Program-made: the position numbers and the translations under genes
In this document: positions 34,822 through 43,554 of the stretch, in pieces
Layout of the letters: each line of letters opens with the position of its first letter
Position numbering within the stretch: position 1 is the first letter of the stretch
Assembly: GCF_002953135.1 (NCBI RefSeq)
Contig: NZ_CP026372.1
Span: 1,984,001 to 2,048,000 of the forward strand
Origin: Sphingobium sp. SCG-1
Lineage (GTDB): Bacteria > Pseudomonadota > Alphaproteobacteria > Sphingomonadales > Sphingomonadaceae
Direction: 5' to 3'
DNA length: 64,000 bases
Notes under the pieces: generated by a model
Told to the model about the DNA's origin: nothing
The model's database searches: none
What the model saw: the letters and a program-made list of their open reading frames with translations, nothing else

Positions 34822-36135
34822 ATGCGCATCAACACGGCCGTTCTGGCCGCAATACCGCTTTTGTTTGTTGCGCCCGCTTTCGGGCAGGACATCGCCTCCA
34901 CGATCAAGGCCGACACGCCGGCGATGATGACGCTATATCGCGATCTCCACAGCAACCCGGAATTAAGCGGTCAGGAAGTAAAGACAGCCGCTAAACTCGC
35001 CGGGCAGGTAAAGGCTCTGGGCTTTACCGTGACGGAGAAGGTGGGCGGCACTGGAGTTGTAGCCGTCATGAAAAATGGCAATGGCCCGGTCCTGCTGATT
35101 CGCGCTGACATGGACGGCCTGCCGGTAGTCGAGCAAACCGGGTTGCCCTTTGCGTCCAAGGTTCGCGCTTCGACGGAGGGCGGCATAGAGAGCGGCGTCA
35201 TGCATGCCTGCGGTCATGACACGCACATGACCGCTTGGCTGGAAGCCGCCAAGCTGCTGTCCGCTCGTAAGTCCGAATGGTCGGGTACGCTCGTCATGAT
35301 CCTGCAACCTGCGGAGGAAACCGGCAGGGGTGCGCGGATGATGCTGGAGGATGGTCTCTTCAGGCGTTTCCCCAAGCCCACACATGCGATCGCCTTTCAC
35401 GACGCCGCTAATTTCGAAGCGGGCAGGATCGCCTGGACGCCAGGATTTGCGCTGGCCAATGTGGATAGCATCGACATCATCGTGAAGGGCGTAGGCGGTC
35501 ACGGCGCCTATCCGCAGACAACTCGCGATCCCATAGTGTTAGGTTCAAAGATCGTGATGGCGCTTCAGACGCTCGTAAGCCGGGAGCGTGATCCGCAAGA
35601 CCCTGCGGTGGTGACGGTCGGCAGCTTCCGCGCAGGTGCGAAGCACAACATCATTCCGGACGAAGCGACGCTGTTGCTTACCGTCCGCAGCTATTCTGAC
35701 CAGACACGTGCGCAGTTGATCGACGGCATCAAGCGGATCGCCCGTGGGGAAGCGATTGCATCGGGCGTGCCGGAGGATCGGATGCCGGTTGTCACCGTGA
35801 AGGACGAGTTCACGCCCGCCACCTACAACCCGCCCGAGTTCGCACAGGAAATGGCAAAGTTGTTCACTATGCATTTTGGCGTGCAGCGCGTGCTGCAGGC
35901 TCCCGCCGTCATGGGTGGAGAGGATTTCGGCCGATATTACCGCGAAGACAAATCGATCAAGAGCTTCATCTTCTGGGTAGGAGGCGTGCCTGCGCCGTTG
36001 ATGGCCAAGGCGGCGAAGGGGGAAGCCTCGCTTCCATCGTTACACAGTGCGTTCTGGGCGCCAGACGCGGAAAAGGTCGTGACCACGGCGTCGGAGGCTT
36101 TGACCATCGCAGCGCTGAATATCCTGAAGAAGTAG
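34822..36135 (+). CDS. Secreted M20 family amidohydrolase/peptidase
   Basis: A 437-residue zinc hydrolase of the M20D (hippurate hydrolase/IAA-amino acid hydrolase-like) group. A signal peptide (MRINTAVLAAIPLLFVAPAFG) sends it to the periplasm. Metal-binding motifs are HACGHDTHM and PAEETGRGA, the dimerisation domain includes GVGGHGAYPQTTRDPI, and the last ligand is in GGEDFGRYY. It probably releases amino acids from N-acylated substrates or small peptides. GGGAG lies 10 bases before the ATG. Confidence 0.92.
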   Translation: MRINTAVLAAIPLLFVAPAFGQDIASTIKADTPAMMTLYRDLHSNPELSGQEVKTAAKLAGQVKALGFTVTEKVGGTGVVAVMKNGNGPVLLIRADMDGLPVVEQTGLPFASKVRASTEGGIESGVMHACGHDTHMTAWLEAAKLLSARKSEWSGTLVMILQPAEETGRGARMMLEDGLFRRFPKPTHAIAFHDAANFEAGRIAWTPGFALANVDSIDIIVKGVGGHGAYPQTTRDPIVLGSKIVMALQTLVSRERDPQDPAVVTVGSFRAGAKHNIIPDEATLLLTVRSYSDQTRAQLIDGIKRIARGEAIASGVPEDRMPVVTVKDEFTPATYNPPEFAQEMAKLFTMHFGVQRVLQAPAVMGGEDFGRYYREDKSIKSFIFWVGGVPAPLMAKAAKGEASLPSLHSAFWAPDAEKVVTTASEALTIAALNILKK

Positions 36136-36136
36136 G

Positions 36137-36502
36137 TCAGCTATCCGGTCGATCGTCGTTGGAAGAGTCCGGCACCTCAACTGGTGCGGTTTCGGAAGCT
36201 GGCGTGTCACTACTGGTTTCGCTGCCTTCAACGGCTTGCGGCGTGGGATCTATTCCCCGAGGGTCAAGCATGGGAGCTGCAGTGGCGAGAGCCGCGCCAT
36301 CCGCCACGGGTGGCGGCGAAGGCAAAGGTTCGAACGCTGGCGCTGTAACTGGAGCGCTGGGCGGCACCGTAACTGTTTCGACCGGTGAAGACGCCACAAC
36401 CGGAGCAATTGCCGTTTCGGTCGAGGGTACAAAACTTGATACCAGGGTCACGGCAATCGGCGCTAGCATCAGAACGACGAGGGCGAATATCTTGTACATC
36501 AT
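36137..36502 (-). CDS. Membrane-anchored Pro/Ala-rich protein
   Basis: Not a recognised family. The 121 residues have one N-terminal hydrophobic segment (IFALVVLMLAPIAVTLVSSF) followed by a long low-complexity tail rich in Pro, Ala, Ser, Thr and Val and ending acidic (SSNDDRPDS). This suggests an inner-membrane anchor with a flexible periplasmic tail. Two successive ATGs (36502, 36499) are possible starts. Its stop lies 1 base from the convergent M20 gene. Confidence 0.65.
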   Translation of the reverse strand: MMYKIFALVVLMLAPIAVTLVSSFVPSTETAIAPVVASSPVETVTVPPSAPVTAPAFEPLPSPPPVADGAALATAAPMLDPRGIDPTPQAVEGSETSSDTPASETAPVEVPDSSNDDRPDS

Positions 36503-36577
36503 GGCCTGCTGAACATGTCAGCGGCCAGTTTAGCAGGGCATGGTTAATCAAAAACTATGATCGCCTGAAAGTACAAA

Positions 36578-36609
36578 CCCGTCGCAATGCATTGAAGCAT
36601 TGCGACGGG
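36578..36609 (-). terminator. Strong terminator for the 50-residue gene
   Basis: CCCGTCGCAATGC (36578-36590) and GCATTGCGACGGG (36597-36609) form a perfect 13-base-pair stem with a 6-base loop. Read on the minus strand it is followed by TTTGTACTTT. It lies 41 bases beyond the stop of the minus-strand gene at 36650. Confidence 0.75.
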
Positions 36610-36649
36610 CTGCCTTCCTCCCCAGGAAGCTCGAACGTCGGGTTGGCTG

Positions 36650-36802
36650 TTAGCCCAGGCGGCCCAGACGGTGATACAGGTTGCTGAACTTCGATGATTC
36701 CGGCTTATCCTGAATCTTCTTGATGTAGTCGGCGATCGCTTCCTTCATCAGCGAAAAATCCTCAGTCGAAAAGACTGCGCGAGAACGGGTGGGTTCGGTC
36801 AT
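36650..36802 (-). CDS. 50-residue soluble protein of unknown function
   Basis: Reads MTEPTRSRAVFSTEDFSLMK then EAIADYIKKIQDKPESSKFS and ends YHRLGRLG. It is charged and helical with no membrane segment. A clear AAGGAGAG lies 6 bases before the ATG at 36802 and a strong terminator follows the stop, so it forms a complete one-gene unit. No function can be assigned. Confidence 0.75.
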   Translation of the reverse strand: MTEPTRSRAVFSTEDFSLMKEAIADYIKKIQDKPESSKFSNLYHRLGRLG

Positions 36803-36910
36803 TGCCTTCTCTCCTTGATGGCGTTGCACCGTATCTACGTATGAGAACCCATTGCAGCCATACCTTTTGTAAAAATTAGAAGTCGATCCGTGCGGCAAAA
36901 TGCCAATAGC

Positions 36911-36938
36911 CTTGTCATCTTGTAAATTATATGACAAG
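36911..36938. promoter_or_regulatory. Inverted repeat at the start of the XRE/ScfR regulator
   Basis: CTTGTCAT (36911-36918) and ATGACAAG (36931-36938) are perfect 8-base arms separated by 12 AT-rich bases. The right arm ends 8 bases before the regulator's ATG at 36947, so it looks like an autoregulatory operator for the dimeric HTH protein. Confidence 0.6.
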
Positions 36939-36946
36939 CATTGGAT

Positions 36947-38335
36947 ATGGCAGACAAACTTCTGGCGGGTCATGCAGTTCGGCGATTGCGGCGCGGGGCG
37001 GGACTGACGCAAGTCGCGCTTGCGGCGGCGCTCGACATCTCACCCAGTTACCTGAACCTGATCGAACGAAACCAGCGCCCCTTGTCGGCGGGCCTGATGC
37101 TGCGCCTCGCCGATCGGTTCGACTTCGATCCTCGCGCGCTTGGGGCCGATGAACCCGGCGGCGGGATGGAGGGTATGCGCCGCCGCCTGAGCGATGCGAT
37201 GTTCAGCGATCTAGCGATTGATCGAACTGAGATCGAGGAATGGCTCGCCGCTGCCCCACGGGGTGCCGAAGCCTTCGCGCGCGCCTTCGATCGCGTGGCG
37301 CAAAACGGTGGCGATGTGTTGAGCGACGAAGCCGCGCCTATCGCGCTGGTCCGGCGCGAGATTGAACGCTGGCGCAACCACTTCGCCGATCTGGACACGC
37401 AAGCCGAAGAGCTTGCCGATGAATTACGCCTCAGTTCGGGCGATCTCTACGGTGCCATTGCGGAGCGGCTGCGCGTCAAGCATCAGTTCGCGATCCGCAT
37501 TCTGCCCGCGGACGTGATGCCTGACCGCGTGCGGCGGCTCGATCTGCACGCGCGCCAGCTCCAGATTTCGGAGATGCTGGATGGGCCGTCACGGTGCTTT
37601 CAACTCGCCTATCTGCTTGGCGATCTTGAGGCGAAGAAGGAGATTGGAGCGCTCGTCGCAGGCGCAAGCTTTACCGACCGGACGACCGACAGGCTTTTCC
37701 GCAGGCATCTGACCGGCTATTTCGCCGCCGCGCTGATGATGCCCTACGCGCGCTTTTTGCGAGCATGCGAGAGCAGCGGTTATGATCTGCTTCTCTTGCA
37801 ACGCCGCTTCAATGCAGGGTTCGAGCAGGTAGCACACCGCTTGACCACTTTGCAGCGCGTGGGCGCGCGCGGCCTGCCATTCTTCATGCTGCGCATTGAT
37901 CGGGCCGGACAGTCCTCAAAGCGGTATGCCGGCGCCAGTGCGTCGCTACTGGTGGAGGCGGAGGGCCGCTGCCCCCTTTGGGACATTCACGCCGCGTTCG
38001 GCCGACCCGGTGAGATCGTGCGACAATTGGTCGTGCTGCCCGACGGCGACCGCTGGTTCACCGTCGCCCGCACGGTCGCGGCGCAGGGTGCTGCATTGCA
38101 GGGCGGCAATGCGATGTTCACCGTGGCCGTGGGTCTGAAGGCGGAGTTTGCCGCGCCCTTGCTGGCGGCGCGGGGTCTCGATCTGGTGGGCGGAGAGGCG
38201 CAGCCAGTAGGGCCGGGTTGTTCGGCGTGCGTCCGGGATTTGTGCGCGCAGCGCAGCGCTCCGCCACGCGGGCGCACCTTGCGTTTTGACGATCGGGAGC
38301 GCGGACTGTCGCCTTTTACTTTCGCGGCCGATTAA
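36947..38335 (+). CDS. XRE-family regulator of the ScfR / short-chain acyl-CoA type
   Basis: A 462-residue regulator. An N-terminal helix-turn-helix (VRRLRRGAGLTQVALAAALDISPSYLNLIE) is followed by a middle IrrE/DUF955-like region and a C-terminal domain with SRCFQLAYLLGDLE, YFAAALMMPYARFL, RFNAGFEQVAHRLTTLQR and CPLWDIHAAF, the pattern of the short-chain fatty acyl regulator family. No HExxH zinc site is visible in the middle region. Late cysteines (GCSACVRDLCAQR) may bind metal. Target genes are unknown, and the inverted repeat at its start suggests autoregulation. Confidence 0.88.
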   Translation: MADKLLAGHAVRRLRRGAGLTQVALAAALDISPSYLNLIERNQRPLSAGLMLRLADRFDFDPRALGADEPGGGMEGMRRRLSDAMFSDLAIDRTEIEEWLAAAPRGAEAFARAFDRVAQNGGDVLSDEAAPIALVRREIERWRNHFADLDTQAEELADELRLSSGDLYGAIAERLRVKHQFAIRILPADVMPDRVRRLDLHARQLQISEMLDGPSRCFQLAYLLGDLEAKKEIGALVAGASFTDRTTDRLFRRHLTGYFAAALMMPYARFLRACESSGYDLLLLQRRFNAGFEQVAHRLTTLQRVGARGLPFFMLRIDRAGQSSKRYAGASASLLVEAEGRCPLWDIHAAFGRPGEIVRQLVVLPDGDRWFTVARTVAAQGAALQGGNAMFTVAVGLKAEFAAPLLAARGLDLVGGEAQPVGPGCSACVRDLCAQRSAPPRGRTLRFDDRERGLSPFTFAAD

Positions 38336-38351
38336 CAATGACTTACAGAGT

Positions 38352-38376
38352 GGAACGACGAAGCTCCCCAACCGTT
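38352..38376 (+). promoter_or_regulatory. EcfG-type general stress promoter
   Basis: GGAAC at 38352-38356, a 16-base spacer and CGTT at 38373-38376: an exact match to the alphaproteobacterial EcfG consensus GGAAC-N16/17-CGTT. It stands 29 bases before the ATG of the 49-residue membrane protein, leaving room for a short leader with its ribosome-binding site. Confidence 0.75.
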
Positions 38377-38405
38377 GATGTTAGTATTGTGCCGGGAGAA
38401 TTTCG

Positions 38406-38555
38406 ATGGCCCATCCTCTATTCAGGTCGCGCACCAGCGATGCGCATCCTCACTCGCTAAGCCTGAACGACCAGCGCGGTGTGCGTCTGGTGGTGCCGGC
38501 TATCGTCGCCCTGTCGCTGGTCGTGGCCGTAGGCTATTTCCTGGCGATGCCATAA
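38406..38555 (+). CDS. 49-residue single-span membrane protein, likely stress induced
   Basis: Too short for usual gene callers. The product reads MAHPLFRSRTSDAHPHSLSL, then a basic NDQRGVR, then one transmembrane helix (LVVPAIVALSLVVAVGYFLA) and ends MP. GGGAGAA lies 6 bases before the ATG, and a consensus EcfG promoter lies just upstream, so the gene has its own complete expression signals. It is likely an inner-membrane miniprotein of the general stress response. No partner can be named. Confidence 0.78.
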   Translation: MAHPLFRSRTSDAHPHSLSLNDQRGVRLVVPAIVALSLVVAVGYFLAMP

Positions 38556-38738
38556 GACCTGTCGACAAAAGAAACAGGATCAGGAGGTCGTTCAGCAAAT
38601 CTTTGTGATTTTGCGAGAGACTGCTTTGCGTGTCGGGAATATTGACAGTCTGCTGTAAAGCGCAGGGGCTGGCCTTTTTCCGTCGTTGCCGACCGGATCA
38701 CGGCTCCGGATGAACGCAAGCAGGGAAGTGCGCCGCGA

Positions 38739-40127
38739 ATGGTCCGGTTGTTCAAACATTACGTCCCGCACGCCGTGCTACTGTTGGGCGTCCTCGACTT
38801 TCTGATGCTGTTGTGCGCGGCCGAGTCTGGCTGGGTACTCCGCGCGCAGCAGATCGGGATGGAAGTCGATTACATAACTACGCGCGCCGCGCCGCTTTTG
38901 AGCTTCGCATTAGCGCTTCAGGTCGCGATGATCGCAGTGGGCGTCTATGGAGTGGAATCGCTCCAGTCGCTCCGCTTCGCTTTTGTGCGCATCGTCGTCG
39001 CGATATCGCTCGGCGTCATCTTCCTGTCCGTCATGCACTTTCTCCTGCCCGGTATCACGCTGTGGCGTTCCAACTCGCTTTACGCCATGGGCTTTGCCGT
39101 CCTGTTCCTGATCGTGTTGCGGATGCTGCTGGGTTCGATGCTGGGCGGGGAAAGCTTCAAGCGTCGGCTCGTGGTGCTTGGCGCAGGCAGTCGCGCCGAT
39201 CGCATCCGCCAGTTGGAGCAGCGCAAGGGCGCGGGGTTCCTCGTGGTCGGCTACATCGGCATGAACGACGGTCCGCAACAGATCCCCGAGGCCATCAACC
39301 GCAGCGCGATCTACAACCTCGCCGATTTCGTGATGCGGCTCGCAGCGACCGAAGTCGTGCTTGCGCTTGAGGAGCGGCGCAACTCGGTGCCTATGTCGGA
39401 TCTGTTGCGGATCAAGACGACGGGCGTCCATGTCAACGACCTCTCCACATTTCTGGAGCGCGAAACGGGCCGCGTCGATCTCGACAGCGTCAATCCAAGC
39501 TGGCTGATCTTCTCGGACGGATTTTCCGCAGGCCGCCGTTTGTCGTCCATGGCCAAGCGGCTGTTTGACGTCATCGCCAGCGCCATTCTGTTGATCCTGA
39601 CGGGACCAGTCATTCTGCTCGCCGCGCTCGCGGTGAAGCTCGACAGCAAGGGGCCTGCTTTCTACCGCCAGCAGCGCGTGGGACTCTATGGCCAGGAATT
39701 CTGGATATTGAAGCTGCGCACCATGCGGCAGGACGCCGAGGTGGCGGGTCAAGCGCAATGGGCGGCGCAGGACGATCCGCGCATCACGCGTCTTGGTTAC
39801 TGGCTGCGCAAGCTGCGCATCGATGAACTGCCTCAGACTTGGACGGTGTTGAAGGGTGAAATGAGCTTCGTCGGTCCGCGCCCTGAACGGCGGCAATTCG
39901 TCGAGGATCTGGAACAGCATCTGCGTTATTATGCCGAGCGGCACATGGTGAAGCCGGGGATCACAGGCTGGGCGCAGATCAATTATCCCTATGGCGCGTC
40001 GATCGAGGATAGCCGGCACAAGCTGGAATATGATCTTTACTACGCCAAAAACTACACCCCGTTCCTCGATATACTCATCCTTATCCAGACGCTGCGGGTG
40101 ATTTTGTGGCCCGAGGGCGCACGCTAG
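38739..40127 (+). CDS. Polyprenyl-phosphate sugar transferase of the XrtA/EPS type
   Basis: A 462-residue membrane glycosyltransferase that starts exopolysaccharide repeat units by moving a sugar phosphate to undecaprenyl phosphate. About four N-terminal transmembrane helices are followed by a Rossmann-like region (RLVVLGAGSRADRIRQL), a fifth helix (VIASAILLILTGPVILLAAL) and the bacterial sugar-transferase domain with GPAFYRQQRVGLYGQEFWIL, KLRIDELPQTWTVLKGEM and VGPRPERR. This is the TIGR03013 form usually found with PEP-CTERM/exosortase A loci. It is followed by prsK after 9 bases. Confidence 0.92.
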   Translation: MVRLFKHYVPHAVLLLGVLDFLMLLCAAESGWVLRAQQIGMEVDYITTRAAPLLSFALALQVAMIAVGVYGVESLQSLRFAFVRIVVAISLGVIFLSVMHFLLPGITLWRSNSLYAMGFAVLFLIVLRMLLGSMLGGESFKRRLVVLGAGSRADRIRQLEQRKGAGFLVVGYIGMNDGPQQIPEAINRSAIYNLADFVMRLAATEVVLALEERRNSVPMSDLLRIKTTGVHVNDLSTFLERETGRVDLDSVNPSWLIFSDGFSAGRRLSSMAKRLFDVIASAILLILTGPVILLAALAVKLDSKGPAFYRQQRVGLYGQEFWILKLRTMRQDAEVAGQAQWAAQDDPRITRLGYWLRKLRIDELPQTWTVLKGEMSFVGPRPERRQFVEDLEQHLRYYAERHMVKPGITGWAQINYPYGASIEDSRHKLEYDLYYAKNYTPFLDILILIQTLRVILWPEGAR

Positions 40128-40136
40128 GTCGTGGCG

Positions 40137-42191
40137 ATGCTCTACCAGTTCATGGGAGATGGTGGCCACGCGCTTGCGGCGGCGATGTTCGCGGCGCTCA
40201 CCATCTATATCCTCCGCAGTCATGCGGCTACGCTGGAGCGTAACCTCCTGTGCGCCGCGATATTCATGACGGCGTTCTGGGCACTGCATACGGCTTTCGG
40301 CGGTGTTACCGAACCTTTGTCCGGCATCTCCGAAAGCGTCCGCAACGCCGCATGGCTCCTGTTCATGTTCGTGATGCTGCGGCGGGGGGAGGGGCGGCTT
40401 TCGGATCATCCGGCGTCCATCACGGTCATTTACGCGATCCTTGGATGTGTGCTCCTGCTTCAGATGACGGCAGAATTTGCGCCGCGCGAATATCTCGCCT
40501 CCTCCTTCGAAGCGTTGGTGATGGCGAGCCTGATGCTGCACATGGTGTTCGCCGTGGGCGCGCTGGTGCTGGTCCATAATCTTTACACTATCTCTGCCCC
40601 CGAAGGGCGCGCCCGCATCGCGCTTATCATGGCCGGGCTGGCGGCGATGTGGACCTATGACCTCAATCTTTACACGCTGACCGCGATCACGCAGGGCAGT
40701 TTCGCCGAACTCTACGCCATGCGTGGGCTGTTCATGACGATGGTCGCGATGGTGATGGGCCTTGGGCTGCGCGGCGGTGGAGAGTGGCGGCTGCGCGTTT
40801 CCCGTACAGTGGCGTTCCGTTCGTTCTCCCTCGTGGCGGTCGGCGTATACCTCAGCCTGCTGGGATTTGTCGTGGCGGCGATCGAGTGGATATTCGGCCC
40901 GCAGGCGCACCTGATCGAGACGGGCATATTGTTTGCCGCGCTCGTCACATCGCTCGTATTGCTGCCTGCGCATCGTGTCAGGGCGCGGGTGCATGTGCTG
41001 ATCTCCAAGCATTTCTTTCAGCATCGCTATGACTATCGCGTCGAGTGGACGCGCTTTATCGATACGATCGGCGCATCCGGCGCGCCCCTGCACGAGCGCG
41101 TTGTCAAGGCAGTTGCCGACATCACTGAGTCCTCCTCGGGACTTCTCCTCCTGCGCGACGACAATGGCGGCCTGTCAGTCGAATGCCTCTGGAATTGGCC
41201 CGAGATGGCCTGTGCTTACGAGGCGCTCAGTCCGCATGATGCCGCAGCGCTGGAGCATAGCGGGTGGATCGTTGACATCGATGCGGCACGTATCGGCGGG
41301 AGTCCGCTTAAGGTCGCACCATGGATGCTCGCGGATCACGGCGCGTGGGCGCTGGTGCCACTCATTCACTTCAATCGCTTGGCTGGAGCCATATTGCTGG
41401 GCCGCCCGCTCGTGGATCGCCGCCTCGACTGGGAGGATTTCGACATGCTCCGCGCTGCCGGACGGCAGGTCGCGAGCTACATCAGCGAGGCGCAGGGGCA
41501 ACAGGCGCTGGAGGACGCGCGCCGCTTCGACGAATTCAACCGGCGCTTCGCGTTCATCATGCATGACGTCAAAAATTTGGTGAGCCAGCTATCGCTCTTG
41601 TCCCGCAATGCAGAGCGCCATGCGGAAAACCCGGCTTTTCGCGCCGACATGCTGCTCACCCTGAAGGACTCGGTTGGCAAGATGAACGATCTGCTCGCGC
41701 GTCTTTCGCAGCACAACAAAGGGCGGCAGGAAGAACCGACAGCGATCGACATAGCACCCATTGCTCGCGCCGTCGCGGCGACGCGCGCGCGGCAGCACCC
41801 GGTGGAAATCATGGGAACGTCGCCGGACGCGCTGGCGGACCCGCAACGCGTCGAGCAGATACTCCTACACCTCATCCAGAACGCCATCGACGCCAGTCCT
41901 GCCAACGTGCCCGTGATCGTCCATCTGGGGGAACGCGACGGCGGTGTCACCGTGCGTATCGCTGACAAGGGCTGCGGCATGACCGCCGACTTCGTGCGCC
42001 GCGACCTGTTCAAGCCCTTCGCCTCCAGCAAGGCGGGCGGCTTCGGCATCGGCGCGTTCGAAGCGCGCGAGCTTGCGCACAGTATGGGCGGACGCATCGA
42101 CGTGGAAAGCCGCCTTGGCGAAGGCAGCAGCTTCACACTCACGCTGCCGCGTGCGCCGCAGCGACATGCACTACAGGAAAGGGCAGCTTGA
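40137..42191 (+). CDS. prsK: XrtA-system sensor histidine kinase PrsK
   Basis: About 684 residues. Eight or so N-terminal membrane helices form the sensor, followed by a GAF-like region and a kinase module: the phospho-accepting His in FIMHDVKNLVSQLSLLS, the N-box in HLIQNAIDASP and the ATP lid with ADKGCGM and GGFGIGAFEAREL. PrsK kinases accompany PrsR in exosortase A-linked exopolysaccharide loci. The ATG at 40137 is taken as the start, though a GTG at 40131 is in frame. It overlaps prsR by one base. Confidence 0.92.
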   Translation: MLYQFMGDGGHALAAAMFAALTIYILRSHAATLERNLLCAAIFMTAFWALHTAFGGVTEPLSGISESVRNAAWLLFMFVMLRRGEGRLSDHPASITVIYAILGCVLLLQMTAEFAPREYLASSFEALVMASLMLHMVFAVGALVLVHNLYTISAPEGRARIALIMAGLAAMWTYDLNLYTLTAITQGSFAELYAMRGLFMTMVAMVMGLGLRGGGEWRLRVSRTVAFRSFSLVAVGVYLSLLGFVVAAIEWIFGPQAHLIETGILFAALVTSLVLLPAHRVRARVHVLISKHFFQHRYDYRVEWTRFIDTIGASGAPLHERVVKAVADITESSSGLLLLRDDNGGLSVECLWNWPEMACAYEALSPHDAAALEHSGWIVDIDAARIGGSPLKVAPWMLADHGAWALVPLIHFNRLAGAILLGRPLVDRRLDWEDFDMLRAAGRQVASYISEAQGQQALEDARRFDEFNRRFAFIMHDVKNLVSQLSLLSRNAERHAENPAFRADMLLTLKDSVGKMNDLLARLSQHNKGRQEEPTAIDIAPIARAVAATRARQHPVEIMGTSPDALADPQRVEQILLHLIQNAIDASPANVPVIVHLGERDGGVTVRIADKGCGMTADFVRRDLFKPFASSKAGGFGIGAFEARELAHSMGGRIDVESRLGEGSSFTLTLPRAPQRHALQERAA

Positions 42192-43554
42192 TGGCGGACA
42201 CGCGTCCCAAATTGCTCATCGTCGAGGATGATAGAGGGCTTCAGCGGCAGTTGCGCTGGGCCTATGACGATTATCAGGTCTTCATTGCGGGCGACCGAGA
42301 AGAAGCCATCGAATTGCTTCGCGCCGAAGCGCCCGATGTCGTGACGCTGGATCTTGGCCTTCCGCCGGACCCCGATGGCACCACCGAAGGCTTCGCCACG
42401 CTCGCGGAAATCCTGCGCGTGAAGCCGGATACGAAAGTGATCGTCGCCTCCGGCCATGGCGCGCGTGAAAGCGCGTTGAACGCGATTTCGGGCGGTGCAT
42501 ACGACTTTTACCAGAAGCCAGTCGATATCGACGAATTGGGCCTCATCGTCAGCCGCGCTTTCCATGTGCATGCACTGGAACGCGAAAATGCGCGGCTGGT
42601 CGATCAGCCCGGAGCCGACAATCGCGTGCTGGGGAGCCTCATCACAGGTGCCCCTGAAATGCTGAAAGTCGCGCGCACGGTGGAACGCGTAGCTTCCGCC
42701 AACGTGTCGGTCATGTTGTTGGGGGCAAGCGGAACAGGCAAGGAACTGCTCGCACAGGGCCTGCACGACGCCAGCCCGCGCAAGCATCAGCCTTTCGTCG
42801 CGATCAACTGCGCGGCCATTCCGGAAACCCTGCTCGAGTCAGAACTTTTCGGCCATGAGAAGGGCGCGTTCACTGGTGCGGTGAAGGCAACACCGGGCAA
42901 GATCGAGATGGCGCAGGGCGGCACGCTGTTTCTCGATGAAGTCGGCGACATTCCCCTGCCGGTACAGGTAAAGCTGCTCCGCTTTCTTCAGGAACGCGTG
43001 ATCGATCGCGTGGGGGGCGGCAGGCGATTCCCGTCGACACGCGAATCGTATGCGCCACCCATCAAAACCTGGAGTCGATGATCGCTGCAGGCACTTTTCG
43101 CGAAGACCTTTACTACCGCCTCGCCGAAATCGTCATCGCGATTCCCGCTCTGAAAGACCGCTCGGGCGACCCGCCCCTGCTGGCCAAGCATTTCCTCACG
43201 CGATTTGCACGCGACATGAACCCTTTGGTCAAGGGTCTCGCGCCTGATGCGCTGGCGGCGCTGGACGCATGGCACTGGCCCGGCAATGTCCGGGAACTGG
43301 AGAACCGGATGAAGCGCGCCGTCATCATGGCCGACGGCAAGCTGGTGACGGCCGCCGACCTCGACTTGCCTGATGACGGGCAGGGCGTCGAACTCGTTAA
43401 CCTGCGCGCTGCTCGCGAAGTCGCTGACCGGCGCGCGATCCGCCGCGCCATCGCAACGTCGCAGGGCAACATCTCGAGCGCTGCAAAGATTCTCGGGATC
43501 AGCCGACCGACGCTCTACGACCTCCTTAAACAATACGAAATCCAGGCGTCATGA
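42191..43554 (+). pseudogene. prsR: PrsR sigma-54-type response regulator, split by a frameshift
   Basis: Normally a single protein of about 450 residues. The first frame (42191-43081) has a receiver domain (IVEDD, phospho-Asp in LDLGLP, Lys in YQKPVD) and the start of an AAA+ domain with Walker A GASGTGKE, the sigma-54 contact GAFTGA and Walker B LFLDEVGD. The second frame (43078-43554) continues with AAGTFREDLYYRLAEIV and ends in a Fis-type helix-turn-helix (ISSAAKILGISRPTLYDLL). Adding one G to the six-G run at 43012-43017 restores one frame with VGGRQAIPVDTRIVCATHQN across the join. This is either a real mutation or a homopolymer sequencing error. Confidence 0.88.

Noticed and set aside
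38640..38700. Sigma-54 promoter before the exopolysaccharide transferase
   Set aside because: A TGGC and a TTGC are present, but 12 bases apart instead of the required 7 between these blocks.
38910..41093. Open frame of 727 codons on the minus strand
   Set aside because: It lies antisense to the sugar transferase and prsK genes, both with clear domains. Its Arg/His/Gln-rich composition is typical of the antisense frame of GC-rich coding DNA.
41477..42787. 436-codon minus-strand frame
   Set aside because: Runs across the prsK/prsR junction antisense to both and has no recognisable domain.
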